DNA of 64,000 nucleotides from Phaeobacter sp. J2-8 (GTDB taxonomy: Bacteria > Pseudomonadota > Alphaproteobacteria > Rhodobacterales > Rhodobacteraceae). The translations under genes were made by a program, and so were the position numbers. Shown here piece by piece: positions 52,570 to 62,930 of this stretch. Position 1 is the stretch's first letter; every line of letters begins with the position of its first letter. The stretch spans positions 372,001-436,000 of the forward strand of contig NZ_JALIEC010000004.1 in the NCBI RefSeq assembly GCF_022867865.1. Reading direction: 5' to 3'. Under the pieces are notes generated by a model, which worked only from the letters and a program-made list of their open reading frames with translations, ran no database searches and had not been told where the DNA came from.

Positions 52570-53499
52570 ATGTATCTGCGCGGCTTGCAACTCTTTCGGG
52601 ACATCGTTGTCACCGGCACCCTGGCCGAGGCCGCGAGCCGGGCCAATATGTCAAATTCCGCTGCCAGTCGGCTGCTGACACAGCTTGAGTATCAGCTGGG
52701 GCTGACGCTTTTTTCGCGCACGCGGCGGGCGTTGGAATTGACCGAACACGGCATCCTTTTTTACCACCAGATCTCGAACACGCTGGACGGGTTGACGCAG
52801 ATTCCCAATATCGCGCGTGAGGTGGCCAACAGAAGCAACCGCACCCTGTCGATTGTGGCCGCCGCGCCGATTGCAAACGGGCTTGTCGTGCCGCCACTGG
52901 CGCGGCTGGACGGCGATGGCATCAGCTATGACGTCAATATCCATGTGGAAAGCCGCTTTGATATCGAAAGCAAGGTTGGCGGCGGCGGCTATGACATTGG
53001 CCTGATCTCCTTGCCGGTGGAAAACGAAATCGTGCCGCTGGATGTGCTGCCGTTGCTGCGCACGCGGCTGTGTGTGTTGACGCCTGCCGACCATCCCTTT
53101 GCCGCTTTGGACGAGGTGCCGGTCGATCGTTTGGCGGGTGAGAAATTCGTGACCCTGACAGCCGGTCAGCGCTGGCGCTTGCGGCTGGATAAGGTGATGG
53201 GCAAGGCCGGGCATCGCCCCGACATCGCCTTTCAAACCGGGTCGTCGCTGGTCACCATGGAAATGGTGCGCAACGGCATCGGCATCACCCTGGCCGATAT
53301 CGTCTTTGCGCCGGATGTGTCGCAGAAAAACGAGGTGTTGCGCCCGATCGAGGGCAACACTTGGATCACCTATGCCGCCGTTTTTGCCAAAGGGTCACGC
53401 GCCGCCCTGACAGAGCCGTTCCTGAATGCGCTTGGCGCGCATGTCGAACAACAAAGGGCGGCGCATGCTCAGGTCGCCGATTTGATGACCCTTATCTAG
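52570..53499 (+). CDS. LysR-family transcriptional regulator (lyase/Dpp cluster)
   Basis: 309 residues from ATG 52570; an upstream non-ATG start is possible. Winged helix near the N-terminus (LQLFRDIVVTGTLAEAASRA, then MSNSAASRLLTQLE) and a LysR effector domain. No Shine-Dalgarno is evident, so a leaderless or weak start is possible. It is convergent with, and overlaps by 8 bp, the lyase gene, and probably regulates the lyase-dpp operon. Confidence 0.9.
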   Translation: MYLRGLQLFRDIVVTGTLAEAASRANMSNSAASRLLTQLEYQLGLTLFSRTRRALELTEHGILFYHQISNTLDGLTQIPNIAREVANRSNRTLSIVAAAPIANGLVVPPLARLDGDGISYDVNIHVESRFDIESKVGGGGYDIGLISLPVENEIVPLDVLPLLRTRLCVLTPADHPFAALDEVPVDRLAGEKFVTLTAGQRWRLRLDKVMGKAGHRPDIAFQTGSSLVTMEMVRNGIGITLADIVFAPDVSQKNEVLRPIEGNTWITYAAVFAKGSRAALTEPFLNALGAHVEQQRAAHAQVADLMTLI

Positions 53500-54868
53500 G
53501 CGTCGCAAGCTGGCGGGCCAGCGATCGGGCCATGGCCGCAGCCTCGGTTGCGATACGTTCGCTGTCGCCACAATATTCGGCGGGATCAAGCGCTTGTCGG
53601 ATTTCATCCACCGTCAGATGGGTCGACACCTCTGGGTCGTTCTGCATGATCTCGGCCACGGTTGACGTGGGCGAGGGGCGTGCATCCAGCGCGTGGTGCA
53701 CCACATCATGGGCCTGGGCGCGCCCGATCTTGGGGGCCAGTTTCATCATCAGATGTTCGGTGGCAATGGCCCCGCCGGTGAGATGCACGTTGCTTTCCAT
53801 CCGGTCGACATCAACCGAAAGCCGCCCCAAGAGCGTTTTGAAACTGTCCGTCATCCGCCAGGCCAATGGCACCGCATCGTCCAGCAACGCGCTGAGCAAT
53901 TGGTTCACGGCGGCGTCGCCTTCGTGGCTGGTGCGCCCGGTTTCCAGCGCCATGCCCGACAGATTGCGCAGCTGCGATGCTTCGGCCAGCACCTGAACCA
54001 CGAATTTCGGATTGATCTTGTGCGGCATGGTCGACGATCCGATTGTGCCCTGGTCAAGCCGCTCGGCCAGCTCGCCAATCTCCTGGGTCATGAGACCGTA
54101 GATCTCGCTGGCAATCCGATCCACCGTCATCGCCAACAGACAGAGCTGCACCACATAATCGGCAAAGATGTCATTGATGGCGCGGCCGGGCACAAGCATG
54201 TCCTGCAAACCAAAGCGCGCCGCAAGACGATGCTGAAGATCCTTTCCCTCAGCCCCAAAGGCATGAAAGGCCCCCACAGCGCCACCAAAGGGCAGCGACG
54301 ACAGCCGCTGTATTCCGCCATCCAGCCGCTGGACGGCGCGGCCCAGCTCTTCGATCCAGCCGGCAACCTTGAAGCCAAAGGTGATCGGCAGGGCATGTTG
54401 CCGGTTGGTCCGGCCCGCCATCAGCGTGGCAGAATGGTTCTCTGCCAGCAGAGCAAGATGCTGCAACGTGGCCTCCAGATTGATGCGAATGGCCTTGTCG
54501 GCCTCGCGCATCAAAAGAATGCGCCCGGTCTGGGTGATGTTCTGGGTTGTGGCGCCCCAATGCACATAATCGCCCGCCTTGCCCGCAGCTTCGGCCAGCA
54601 ACCGGGTCAGCGACAGGACCGGCGCCATGGTCATGCGCGCATGGGCCGCCATTGTTTCGGCGCCAATATTTTCCAGCTTGGCGGCCTGGCGGATCGCCTT
54701 AGCCGCCCAATCGGGAATGATGCCCATTTCGCCCTGAACCTCGGCCAGGGCCGCCTCGACATCCAACCAGGATTGCCATTTGGATTCACGGCTGAACAGG
54801 GTCTGCGGCGTCAGGGCGCCACCGGTCCAGGCAAGCGCGCCTTCTTTGGTATTCATTGACCTGTTCAC
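53492..54868 (-). CDS. Lyase of the fumarase/aspartase superfamily (adenylosuccinate-lyase-like)
   Basis: A 458-residue lyase with the superfamily signature GSSTMPHKINP near residue 285, HARMTMAP and GATTQNITQT (active-site region) in the N-terminal half. These regions place it nearest PurB and 3-carboxy-cis,cis-muconate cycloisomerase. It cannot be the housekeeping PurB judged by its place at the end of a peptide-transporter operon. It probably cleaves a fumarate-releasing C-N bond of an imported compound. It overlaps the dppDF gene by 4 bp. Confidence 0.87.
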   Translation of the reverse strand: MNRSMNTKEGALAWTGGALTPQTLFSRESKWQSWLDVEAALAEVQGEMGIIPDWAAKAIRQAAKLENIGAETMAAHARMTMAPVLSLTRLLAEAAGKAGDYVHWGATTQNITQTGRILLMREADKAIRINLEATLQHLALLAENHSATLMAGRTNRQHALPITFGFKVAGWIEELGRAVQRLDGGIQRLSSLPFGGAVGAFHAFGAEGKDLQHRLAARFGLQDMLVPGRAINDIFADYVVQLCLLAMTVDRIASEIYGLMTQEIGELAERLDQGTIGSSTMPHKINPKFVVQVLAEASQLRNLSGMALETGRTSHEGDAAVNQLLSALLDDAVPLAWRMTDSFKTLLGRLSVDVDRMESNVHLTGGAIATEHLMMKLAPKIGRAQAHDVVHHALDARPSPTSTVAEIMQNDPEVSTHLTVDEIRQALDPAEYCGDSERIATEAAAMARSLARQLATPR

Positions 54869-56691
54869 TGCACGATCTCCATTTCTTCGGTCTTGGCCTC
54901 AAAGCGCGGCGCAGCAGCGACCAGCCGACGCGTATAGTCATTATTCGGCTGGCGCAGCACCTGACGCGCGGCACCTTCTTCGACCACCTGACCCTTCAGC
55001 ATCACCACCACCCGGTCGGCGATTTGATGCACCACCGCCATGTCATGGGTGATGAACAGACAGGTCAGCCCCATTTCGGCTTTCAGATCATCCAGAAGGT
55101 TGAGGATCTGCGCCTGGATCGACACATCCAGAGCCGAAGTAGGTTCGTCACAGACCAGCACCTGTGGTTTGGTGACCAGCGCGCGGGCAATGGCCACCCG
55201 TTGGCGTTGCCCCCCGGACAGCTGTGAAGGATAGGCATGCAACAGCCGCAGCGGCAGGCGCACCAATTCCAGCGTGCTGCGCACCAGCGCGTCGTTTTCC
55301 GCAGCACTGCCATGCCCGGACAGTTCCAGCGGCCGGGCAATGATTTCCGCCAGCCGCCGACGCGGGTTGAGCGAGGAATAGGGGTCCTGAAACACCGGCT
55401 GGACAAAATGCGCCCGGTCCTTGACCGCGACCTCCGCCACCGGACGGCCGCCCATGAACACCGCACCCGATGTCGGGTGATCCAGCCCCAACAGGATGCG
55501 CGCCAGCGTCGATTTGCCAGAGCCGCTTTCGCCGATCAGGGCCAGGGTTTCCCCTTTGCGAAGGTCAAGCGACACATCGTCCAGCGCCCTGATGTCGCGT
55601 TTCGGGCCGAACATGCCCCGCCGCGACGTGTAAACGCGGGTGACATCGCGGGCAGACAACACCGGCTCTGTGTCTGGTTGCGGCGCGGACGCCCGCAGGG
55701 GCGTGACCGAGGTGACAATCGTTGGCGGTGTGTCCAGAACACAGCGGCACATATGCCCGCCCCCCTGGGCACGCGACGGGGGGCGTTGCGCGGTACAGGC
55801 CGCATGGGCATGGGCGCAACGGGGCGCAAAGATACAGGTGTTGGTGGCCTGCATGATCGACGGCACCAGCCCCGGAATGGCCCCAAGACGCCCCGGCGCG
55901 CCCGAGATTTGCGGAATCGCATTGAGCAGCGACTGGGTATAGGGATGCGCAGGCAGGCGCAGCACCGCCTCGGCCGGGCCCTGTTCAATCATTTCGCCGC
56001 CATACATCACCGCCACCGCATCGGTGCGTTGCGCCACGACGGCCAAATCATGCGAGATCAGGATCATGCCCATATCACGCTCGCGCCGCAAATCGTCGAG
56101 CAGATCAAGGATCTGCGCCTGCACTGTGACATCCAGCGCGGTGGTCGGTTCATCCGCAATCAGCAGCTTGGGATCAAGCATCAGCGTCATGGCGATCATC
56201 ACCCGCTGGCGCTGTCCGCCCGACATCTGGTGCGGATATTGCGACATCCGCCCTTCGGGGTCGGGAATGCCAACCCGGTCCAGCAGGGCGATGGCCTTGG
56301 TCCGGGCGGCCGGGGCCGACATCATGCCACGCCAGACCGCCGCTTCAGTCATTTGCCGGCCAATTGTGTAGACCGGATTGAGCGATGTCATCGGCTCTTG
56401 AAAGATCATGCCGATCCCGGGGCCGGATATCGTTTCGGCAAAGCGGCGGTCATCCAGTGACAGCAGGTTGGTGCCGTCAAATTCGATGGCGTCGGCGGTA
56501 AAATCCCCGCTGCGGGGCAACAGCCGCATCAGCGACAGCGCCGTCATCGACTTGCCCGATCCGCTTTCGCCAACGATGCCCAGAGACCGGCCCTTTTGCA
56601 GGGTGATTGTCGTGTCGCGCACCGCACTCAGGGTGCCATGCGGCAGTTTGATGCTGACGTTGAGATTGGAAATGTTCAAAAGCGCGCTCAT
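54865..56691 (-). CDS. Dipeptide/oligopeptide ABC transporter, two fused ATPase domains (DppDF-like)
   Basis: A 608-residue protein with two complete ABC cassettes. First: Walker A GESGSGKSM, signature MSGGQRQR, Walker B LLIADEPT. Second: GESGSGKST, LSGGQRQR, VLVCDEPT. A Cys-containing oligopeptide-type segment (CIFAPRCAHAHAACTAQ-like) closes the first half. Fused ATPases remove the need for separate DppD and DppF. It overlaps the permease gene by 4 bp. Confidence 0.95.
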   Translation of the reverse strand: MSALLNISNLNVSIKLPHGTLSAVRDTTITLQKGRSLGIVGESGSGKSMTALSLMRLLPRSGDFTADAIEFDGTNLLSLDDRRFAETISGPGIGMIFQEPMTSLNPVYTIGRQMTEAAVWRGMMSAPAARTKAIALLDRVGIPDPEGRMSQYPHQMSGGQRQRVMIAMTLMLDPKLLIADEPTTALDVTVQAQILDLLDDLRRERDMGMILISHDLAVVAQRTDAVAVMYGGEMIEQGPAEAVLRLPAHPYTQSLLNAIPQISGAPGRLGAIPGLVPSIMQATNTCIFAPRCAHAHAACTAQRPPSRAQGGGHMCRCVLDTPPTIVTSVTPLRASAPQPDTEPVLSARDVTRVYTSRRGMFGPKRDIRALDDVSLDLRKGETLALIGESGSGKSTLARILLGLDHPTSGAVFMGGRPVAEVAVKDRAHFVQPVFQDPYSSLNPRRRLAEIIARPLELSGHGSAAENDALVRSTLELVRLPLRLLHAYPSQLSGGQRQRVAIARALVTKPQVLVCDEPTSALDVSIQAQILNLLDDLKAEMGLTCLFITHDMAVVHQIADRVVVMLKGQVVEEGAARQVLRQPNNDYTRRLVAAAPRFEAKTEEMEIVQ

Positions 56692-57605
56692 CCGTTGCGG
56701 CCCTCCGGGGATGTGATGTCACGAAGCCCGTCGCCCATCAGATTGGCGCCGATCACCAGCAAAAACAGGCAAATACCGGGAAGGATCACCAACCAGGGCC
56801 GAAAGAACATCGCCTGTTTGCCTTCGGCGATCATCAACCCCCAGGACGGGGTTGGCGGCTGAATCCCGACACCCAGAAACGACAGGCTCAATTCCGCAAG
56901 GATCGAGATGCCCAATTCAAAGGTGAAAATCACGATGATCTGCGGGATCAGGTTTGGCAGGATCTCATGCAGGATGATCTGTGGCGCGCTGGCACCAGAG
57001 GCCGCAGAGGCCGCCACAAAATCAAGACTGCGCAGACGTTGCGTGGCCGAACGTGTCACCACAAGGTAATAGGTCCAGTGCAACACGCCGACGATGCCGA
57101 TCACAACCCAGATCGACGGGCCGATGATGAACACCAGCGCCATCGCCAGCAACAGCCCCGGCAGCGCAAGCTGGGCCGTCAGCAGGAAGCTGATGACATG
57201 ATCCACCCAGCCGCCAAAATAGCCCGCCAGCACGCCAAAGGTGACGCCAATCAACAGGCCAATGGTGGCCGCGCCGATGCCGATGGTGACGGAAATCCGC
57301 GTGCCATAGATCAGCCGGCTCAGATAGTCGCGGCCGTTTTGATCGGTGCCCAGCAAATAATCCGCCGAACCGCCCTCCTGCCAGATCGGGGGCAGCATCC
57401 GGTTGGCCAGACTTTGCGCATAAGGATCATGTGGGGCCAGCAATGGGGCAAAGATCGCGATCAACACAACAAGCGTGATCAGACCTGCCCCGATCAGAAA
57501 CCCGGTGTGGCCCAGCATCCGCTGGCGCAGCTCCTGCCCCGGTGACAGGCCTTCGGTTTCGGCCTGCGGCGCGGCGGTGGTCTGTGTGATTTGAACGTCG
57601 GTCAT
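56688..57605 (-). CDS. Dipeptide ABC transporter permease (DppC-like)
   Basis: A 305-residue permease with about six membrane segments. The N-terminal GTDQNGRDYLSRLIYGTRIS and the EAA-type loop AAASGASAPQIILHEILPN are typical of DppC/OppC. It overlaps dppB by 4 bp. Confidence 0.95.
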   Translation of the reverse strand: MTDVQITQTTAAPQAETEGLSPGQELRQRMLGHTGFLIGAGLITLVVLIAIFAPLLAPHDPYAQSLANRMLPPIWQEGGSADYLLGTDQNGRDYLSRLIYGTRISVTIGIGAATIGLLIGVTFGVLAGYFGGWVDHVISFLLTAQLALPGLLLAMALVFIIGPSIWVVIGIVGVLHWTYYLVVTRSATQRLRSLDFVAASAASGASAPQIILHEILPNLIPQIIVIFTFELGISILAELSLSFLGVGIQPPTPSWGLMIAEGKQAMFFRPWLVILPGICLFLLVIGANLMGDGLRDITSPEGRNG

Positions 57606-58519
57606 CCAATTCTAATCCTTGGGTCGAGGGCCGCGTTCAGGATGTCGGCCAAAAGGTTCATTGCCACAAAGACGATGGCAAAGACGAAAATCAGCATCTG
57701 GACCGTGGGAATGTCGGCCCCAAGAATGGATTCCAGCGCCAGACGGCCCAACCCGTTGATGGCAAAGATACTTTCTGTGATGACAGAGCCGCCGAATTTC
57801 TGGCCCAGCTGCACCGCGAGGACAGAGATCACCGGCAGGATGGCGTTGCGCAGCGCATGGCGCCGCAACAGGGCATTGCCGCGAAATCCCTTTGCGCGGG
57901 CGGTGCGGATGTAATCGGCGCCCATGACCTCGATCAGGCCGGTGCGGGTCAGACGCATCACCGCAGGCACCGACGATGCCCCCAGAACAATCGCGGGCAG
58001 CACAAAGTGATACCAGGTGTTGTCACCCGAGACCGGGAAAATCGGGATCATCACCGCGAACAGGATGATCATGATCAACCCGAGCCAGAAATTGGGAATG
58101 GCCTGGGCCGAAACCGCAACCCCCAGTGCCGCCCGGTCGATCCAGGAATTCGGGTTCAGACCGGCAAGCGCGCCCAGCGGAACCGCAATCAGGATGGTGA
58201 CGAACAGCGCCGAAAGCGCAAGTGTCAGGGTCTCGTCCGCGCGGTCGGCGACCAGCTCTGCCACTGGTTTGTGCCAGTAATAGCTTTCGCCGAAATCCCC
58301 GGTCGCCACGCCGGCCAACCAGGAGAGGTATCTTTCGTAAACCGGTCGGTCGAGACCATAGCGAATGCGGATGGTTTCCACGACGTCGGGGGTGGCGTCT
58401 TCGCCTGCTATGGCCTGGGCCGGATCAGAGGCGACATTCAGCAAAAGGAAGGCGGCCAAGGACGCGGTGAAGGCGACAAGAATCGCCAACAAGCCCTTGA
58501 GTGCAATATATTTCAACAT
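57602..58519 (-). CDS. Dipeptide ABC transporter permease (DppB-like)
   Basis: A 305-residue permease; the N-terminal LKGLLAILVAFTASLAAFLL segment, IRIRYGLDRPVYERYLSWLA and GGSVITESIFAINGLGRLAL are DppB/OppB features. It lies 56 bp after the receptor gene stop on the minus strand. Confidence 0.95.
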   Translation of the reverse strand: MLKYIALKGLLAILVAFTASLAAFLLLNVASDPAQAIAGEDATPDVVETIRIRYGLDRPVYERYLSWLAGVATGDFGESYYWHKPVAELVADRADETLTLALSALFVTILIAVPLGALAGLNPNSWIDRAALGVAVSAQAIPNFWLGLIMIILFAVMIPIFPVSGDNTWYHFVLPAIVLGASSVPAVMRLTRTGLIEVMGADYIRTARAKGFRGNALLRRHALRNAILPVISVLAVQLGQKFGGSVITESIFAINGLGRLALESILGADIPTVQMLIFVFAIVFVAMNLLADILNAALDPRIRIG

Positions 58520-58575
58520 GTGATTTGGGGTCCTGTAGAAGGTCGGCGGTCAGGGATCTGGCCGCCGATAAAAGA

Positions 58576-60099
58576 TCACTTCCAGCGTGCGTTCTGCAAA
58601 CGCGGCAACCCATCGGGGCTAAGCGGAAAGTCGAGGTCCGAAGCCACAAGATAGTTTGCCGTGTATGACATCAGCGGCGCCCAATAGGCCTGATCGGCGA
58701 TGCGGCCCAGGGCCTTGGTGTACAGCGCTTTGCGCTTGTCCGGGTCGGCGGTCTGTTCGGCGGCGAGGATCATTTCCGTCAGCGCGGCGTCGCGCGACAG
58801 ATTGCGGTCGCCGTCGGCAAAGTGAATTCGGGCGATGGCCGCGGTATCGGCGGTCCCGCCCGATCCCCATGTCCCGAAATAGACGGGAATGTCGCGGGCC
58901 GCACGCGCCTGATTCAGGCTCTCCAGCTTGACATAGCGCAGGTTGACGTCGATCCCGACGGCGGTGAGGTTGGCGGCAATCGCCTCGGACACCGGTTTGT
59001 CGCGATAGGCCCAAAGATCCAGCGGGAACCCGTCGGGATAACCGGCCTCGGCCAGCAACGCCTTGGCCCGTTCGGGGTCATAGCCATAGCGCGTCACGCT
59101 TTGATCACAGCCGAATTGCGCCGGATGACATGCGGTGTGAATGGCCTGGGACGAGCCGCCCATCAGGTATTGGGCAATCTCTTCGGTGTTCAGCGCGTGA
59201 TTGACGGCCTGGCGGACCTTGACCTTGGTCATCGGGCCTTCGGGGTCGCTCCAGCCGCCGGCATCCAGCACAAGAAAGCCGATGCGCAGGTCAGGACCGC
59301 TGAGGAAATCGACATCCGGGTGGGCATCGGCGGCGGTGGCCACATCTTCGGGCACCTTGAACACCCAGTCGATGCCGCCGGACATCATTTCCGCCTGTTG
59401 CGTGCCAATGTCGGGGATATTGCGCACCACGATCGTCTCGATCGCCGGGGCGTCCCCGAAATAGCCGTCAAACCGTTTCAGCACCAATTCGGTGCCCGGC
59501 TCAAAGCTTTCGACCCGATAGGGTCCGGTGCTGATCAGATCGCTGGCCATGGCATCACGGTTGATTTCACCACCGGCGTCATAAGTGCCCTCTTTGCGCA
59601 GCATGATGCGGCTGGACATGTCGCGCAGCACCAGCGGGTAAACCGCCGTCATATGGAACCGAACCCGGTCCGGCGCGATCACTTCGGCATTTTCCAACCA
59701 GCGTTCGACCACGCCGGTGGCGTTGGATTCACTTTCTGCGCTGCGAAGCCAGTTATAGCTATAGGCGACATCCCTGGCGGTCAGCGGGCTGGCGTCGTGG
59801 AACTGGACGTCACTGCGCAAAACCACGTCGAGCGTGGTGTCATCCACCCATTCATAGCTGGTGGCGACGGATGGCAGGACGTCCTGGGTGTCGGGATCAA
59901 ATTCGAACAACTTGGCATCGGTCAGCTGTGCCAGAATGATATATTCGCGTTTGGTGGTATAATTGTAGTCGAGATTCAGGATCTCTTCGGCCATGGCAAC
60001 CCGCAGGGTGTCATCTTCGGACCCGGCGAAAGCGGCCGAAGATGCCCCAAGCACCGCAGCAGACAGGACCGCGCGGCGCAAGATCTTTTGAAATTGCAT
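58576..60099 (-). CDS. Peptide/opine-type ABC transporter solute-binding protein
   Basis: A 507-residue periplasmic receptor of the SBP_bac_5 family. The signal peptide ends at ASSAAFAGSED (near residue 25). The LRSDVQFHDASPLTARDVAYSY segment is the family hallmark. It is the first gene of the receptor-dppB-dppC-dppDF-lyase series. Such systems import di-/oligopeptides, opines, nickel or amino-acid derivatives. Confidence 0.93.
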   Translation of the reverse strand: MQFQKILRRAVLSAAVLGASSAAFAGSEDDTLRVAMAEEILNLDYNYTTKREYIILAQLTDAKLFEFDPDTQDVLPSVATSYEWVDDTTLDVVLRSDVQFHDASPLTARDVAYSYNWLRSAESESNATGVVERWLENAEVIAPDRVRFHMTAVYPLVLRDMSSRIMLRKEGTYDAGGEINRDAMASDLISTGPYRVESFEPGTELVLKRFDGYFGDAPAIETIVVRNIPDIGTQQAEMMSGGIDWVFKVPEDVATAADAHPDVDFLSGPDLRIGFLVLDAGGWSDPEGPMTKVKVRQAVNHALNTEEIAQYLMGGSSQAIHTACHPAQFGCDQSVTRYGYDPERAKALLAEAGYPDGFPLDLWAYRDKPVSEAIAANLTAVGIDVNLRYVKLESLNQARAARDIPVYFGTWGSGGTADTAAIARIHFADGDRNLSRDAALTEMILAAEQTADPDKRKALYTKALGRIADQAYWAPLMSYTANYLVASDLDFPLSPDGLPRLQNARWK

Positions 60100-60348
60100 A
60101 ATTTTCTCCTCCCAATTGCGCCTCGTTATAGACCAGGGGCGCGTTCATATCGGGAAGAGTATCGCAGGATCGAGGTTTCAAAAATTGCGAATTCGCGGGC
60201 AATTGTTTCCCGAAACGCAACCTTGGGGGCGGGGTGCCTGATGTTGCAGCAATGGTGATGCATCGCGCGGCATCGGATAAGGGAATGCCCCTGTCAGGGT
60301 CATGCGCCTGTGCGGGCCGCGAATGTGCAAACCATCAAGGCGCGCACC

Positions 60349-62025
60349 TCACATCAACCAGGTCGGCACTTCCTTTGACATATGGCCGCTTTCCGCCGCT
60401 TTGGCGCAATCTTCCAGACTGCCGAAACGTACCGTTCGACCAGAAAGCCCCGGCGCGTAATGGGCGTATTTGCCGGAATTGGTCATCAGATTGCGGGCGT
60501 TTGGCGGAAAGACAGGTTCCGAGATCGAACACCAGCACAGATCTTTGACAATCTGAACGCCGGCGGCCTCCAGCACGGGCAGAAGCCCCTCAATTGTGGC
60601 TTGGGCATAGGTTTCGCGGCTGAGCGTCACGATCATTGCGGTCGCGGGCGCGCATCTGCGGCCCCGCATCAATTCGGTCAGCCGGCGGGTCTCATCAAGC
60701 GAGAAATGCGGGCTGCCAAGCGCTACAAGGTCGATCTGTGTCGGGCCGCTGTTCAGCTGTGCCCAGGCCCGGCCAAGCGCCTCTGGCGTCAATGTGCGGT
60801 GTTCGGCACCCTCTCGTGCCGGTCGGTTCCCCTCGGGCGTCACGCCCCGAATATGCAGGATCGGCATCGCGGATGTCGTTCCGAAAGCGGCGCACAGCGC
60901 CTTGAGGTCATCGGCCCCGATCTCGGCATCTTCCAGCCCCTCGATCACCGGAATCCGATCCGGCGCGGCCTGGCCCACAACCCAGCCGATCAACGGCCAG
61001 ATCGCTTCGCTGTAGTGTTCCGGCAGGTCGATATGAATGCGCAGCTGCGCTTGGCGGTTCTTAGCGAGATAGACCCCCGACATAGGCGCGCGGCCGGTCA
61101 TGGCCACAAAGAGATCAAAGAAATCAGGATGTTTGACACTTCGCGCGCCCAACACGCTATTGGCATAGATCACGGCGTTGGATTCCGACCATCCGATGTC
61201 CTCGCCTTCGCGCGGGCGATCATCGGCAAGGTAGGGGGCACAGGTAAACGTCGGGCTGGCGCCCATCGTGACATAGGCCGAGGCCAGCCTGCTGGCGGGT
61301 TCGCCGAAAATGGGCGGCACACCCTGCGATTGCCAATTGTCCTGATCCACAGAAATGGCATTCATGGTTGTCGGAACGGTGACCCGCGCGCCCATATCGC
61401 GGATCTTTTCGGCAAAGACGAGGTTGGCGCGCCCGGCATAGATGCAGCCGTCGATATGGGCGCGGGTGATATCGGTCAATCGTGCCGCCCCTTGCACCAC
61501 GCCCATGGTGAAAATCGCCTCCATCGCAAGCTTGACCGCCTCGCCCTTGTCGCCCGCCAGCATGGCCTTGTCCGCGTCCGACATACACAGCGCGCTGGCG
61601 TCCAGCGGCGTCAATGCCAGCGTCATATCCCCGGCGATGATACTGTTCCCTTGGATTGTTGCACTGGGGTGTTCTGCCAGGCGATCATAGCTTTCGCGTG
61701 ACAGGCGCAGCACGGCAACCGGGCGATCAAACATGCGCCCGGCAATAAAGGCCCCCAGCGTCAGGATGTCTTCGGGTTCATGAAACACCAAAGCGGCGGG
61801 GGCATGGCCGTTGAGAGCCAGTTCCAGCAACACGCCGCTACCGGAACAGGAACCGCGACTGGTCGGCATCATCACGATAGCCCCGGCAAGCGTGGCGCCA
61901 GCCTGGGGGTGATGGGCGTCCTGCACCACGCCGGTTGCGGCATTCACACCGCCCCAAAAACTCAGCCCTTCTGCGCATTGCAGGACAGGGCCGCCAACGT
62001 CATGCGCCACAATTATCTGATCCAT
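60349..62025 (-). CDS. Aconitase X, fused small and large domains
   Basis: A 558-residue fusion: an N-terminal swivelling domain (about 1-135, with SRGSCSGSGVLLEL) and a C-terminal catalytic domain (about 145-558) that are separate subunits in many species. Cysteines that could hold an Fe-S cluster lie in TFTCAP and KDLCWCSISEP. Characterised bacterial AcnX enzymes are cis-3-hydroxy-L-proline dehydratases, so an imino-acid dehydratase is plausible; the archaeal branch works in mevalonate metabolism. It is divergent from the GntR gene and upstream of the dpp genes. Confidence 0.87.
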   Translation of the reverse strand: MDQIIVAHDVGGPVLQCAEGLSFWGGVNAATGVVQDAHHPQAGATLAGAIVMMPTSRGSCSGSGVLLELALNGHAPAALVFHEPEDILTLGAFIAGRMFDRPVAVLRLSRESYDRLAEHPSATIQGNSIIAGDMTLALTPLDASALCMSDADKAMLAGDKGEAVKLAMEAIFTMGVVQGAARLTDITRAHIDGCIYAGRANLVFAEKIRDMGARVTVPTTMNAISVDQDNWQSQGVPPIFGEPASRLASAYVTMGASPTFTCAPYLADDRPREGEDIGWSESNAVIYANSVLGARSVKHPDFFDLFVAMTGRAPMSGVYLAKNRQAQLRIHIDLPEHYSEAIWPLIGWVVGQAAPDRIPVIEGLEDAEIGADDLKALCAAFGTTSAMPILHIRGVTPEGNRPAREGAEHRTLTPEALGRAWAQLNSGPTQIDLVALGSPHFSLDETRRLTELMRGRRCAPATAMIVTLSRETYAQATIEGLLPVLEAAGVQIVKDLCWCSISEPVFPPNARNLMTNSGKYAHYAPGLSGRTVRFGSLEDCAKAAESGHMSKEVPTWLM

Positions 62026-62190
62026 CTAACCCCCTTGTCGGCGTGTTTTGCCCCGCCGACAGCGTCCAAAGTGCCAATTCCAACCGGTCGAGATCCAAAA
62101 ATCCGCCCTTGTCGCGTCTTGCATACATGTTGTACACAATGGAAAGCAAGGTGAGTCGCTCAGGCTCATCAGAATTTCAGAGGCCCCAAA
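62026..62190. promoter_or_regulatory. Divergent promoter between aconitase X and gntR
   Basis: 165-bp gap. ATACATGTTGTACACAAT at 62123-62140 has a partial dyad around TGTACA with a GT-N3-AC core of the kind bound by FCD-type GntR proteins. Candidate operator only. Confidence 0.5.
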
Positions 62191-62929
62191 ATGACCACTG
62201 ATGACACGGCCAAACCCTATCAGCGCGGTCTTGCCGCTTCGGAAATTCACGACATCCTGCGGGATGAGATTTTGACGCTGACGCTGGAACCCGGCGCGCC
62301 GCTGGACGAGGTCGGGTTGTCGAAACGGTTTGCCGTGTCGCGGTCGCCGATCCGCGAGGCGCTCTATCGTCTGACGTCATCCAGAACTCGCGCAGCGCCT
62401 GCCCAATCGTTCGACAATTGTGGCGCCGGTTGATCTTAAACATTTTCCTGAATTCATTCTTGCGCTTGATGTTCAGCAGCGTCTTGCGACCCGGCTTGCC
62501 GCGCAAAATCGCACAGAAGAAGACATCGGTCGGCTGCGGGCGCTGGCGGATGATTTCAACTTGTTTGTCCATGATTCCAACGCGCTGAAGATCATGCAGT
62601 CGAATTTCGCCTTTCACGTCGGCGTGGCCGAGGCCGGGCGCAACCCTTATGTCATCCGGCAATATCGTGTGCTGCTGTCCGAGGCGCGCAGGCTGCTGCA
62701 TATCCATGTTCGGTATCTGGACGCCGCAAACCGCAAGCACGTCATGCGTGACCAGCACCATGACTTTGTCGATGCGATCGAGGCTCAGGACGTCACGGCG
62801 GCGGATGCCATCGCCCACGCCCATTCGATGCAATTCCACGACCGGTTTCTAGCTGCCCTGCGCCACGAGCCGGACGAAAGTTTCAAGATCGGCGATCCGC
62901 CCGCGATGCCGAAAACGCAGGAGTCCTGA
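62191..62929 (+). pseudogene. GntR-family (FCD) regulator, frameshifted
   Basis: The first frame gives a normal GntR winged helix (ILTLTLEPGAPLDEVG, FAVSRSPIREALYRLTS), then loses similarity; the second, from about 62385, continues with QRLPNRSTIVAPVDLKHFP and an FCD domain with a metal-ligand-like FHVGVAEAG and HHDFVDAIEA region. One extra base near 62377-62383 would explain the break. The gene is otherwise complete at about 245 residues. It would regulate the divergent aconitase-X gene and the downstream enolase-superfamily gene. Recent inactivation and sequencing error cannot be separated here. Confidence 0.82.
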
Positions 62930-62930
62930 G

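Noticed and set aside
53492-54868. Housekeeping adenylosuccinate lyase (purB)
   Set aside because: Its gene ends a peptide-transporter operon beside a LysR regulator, and no purine genes are near; a catabolic paralogue is more likely.
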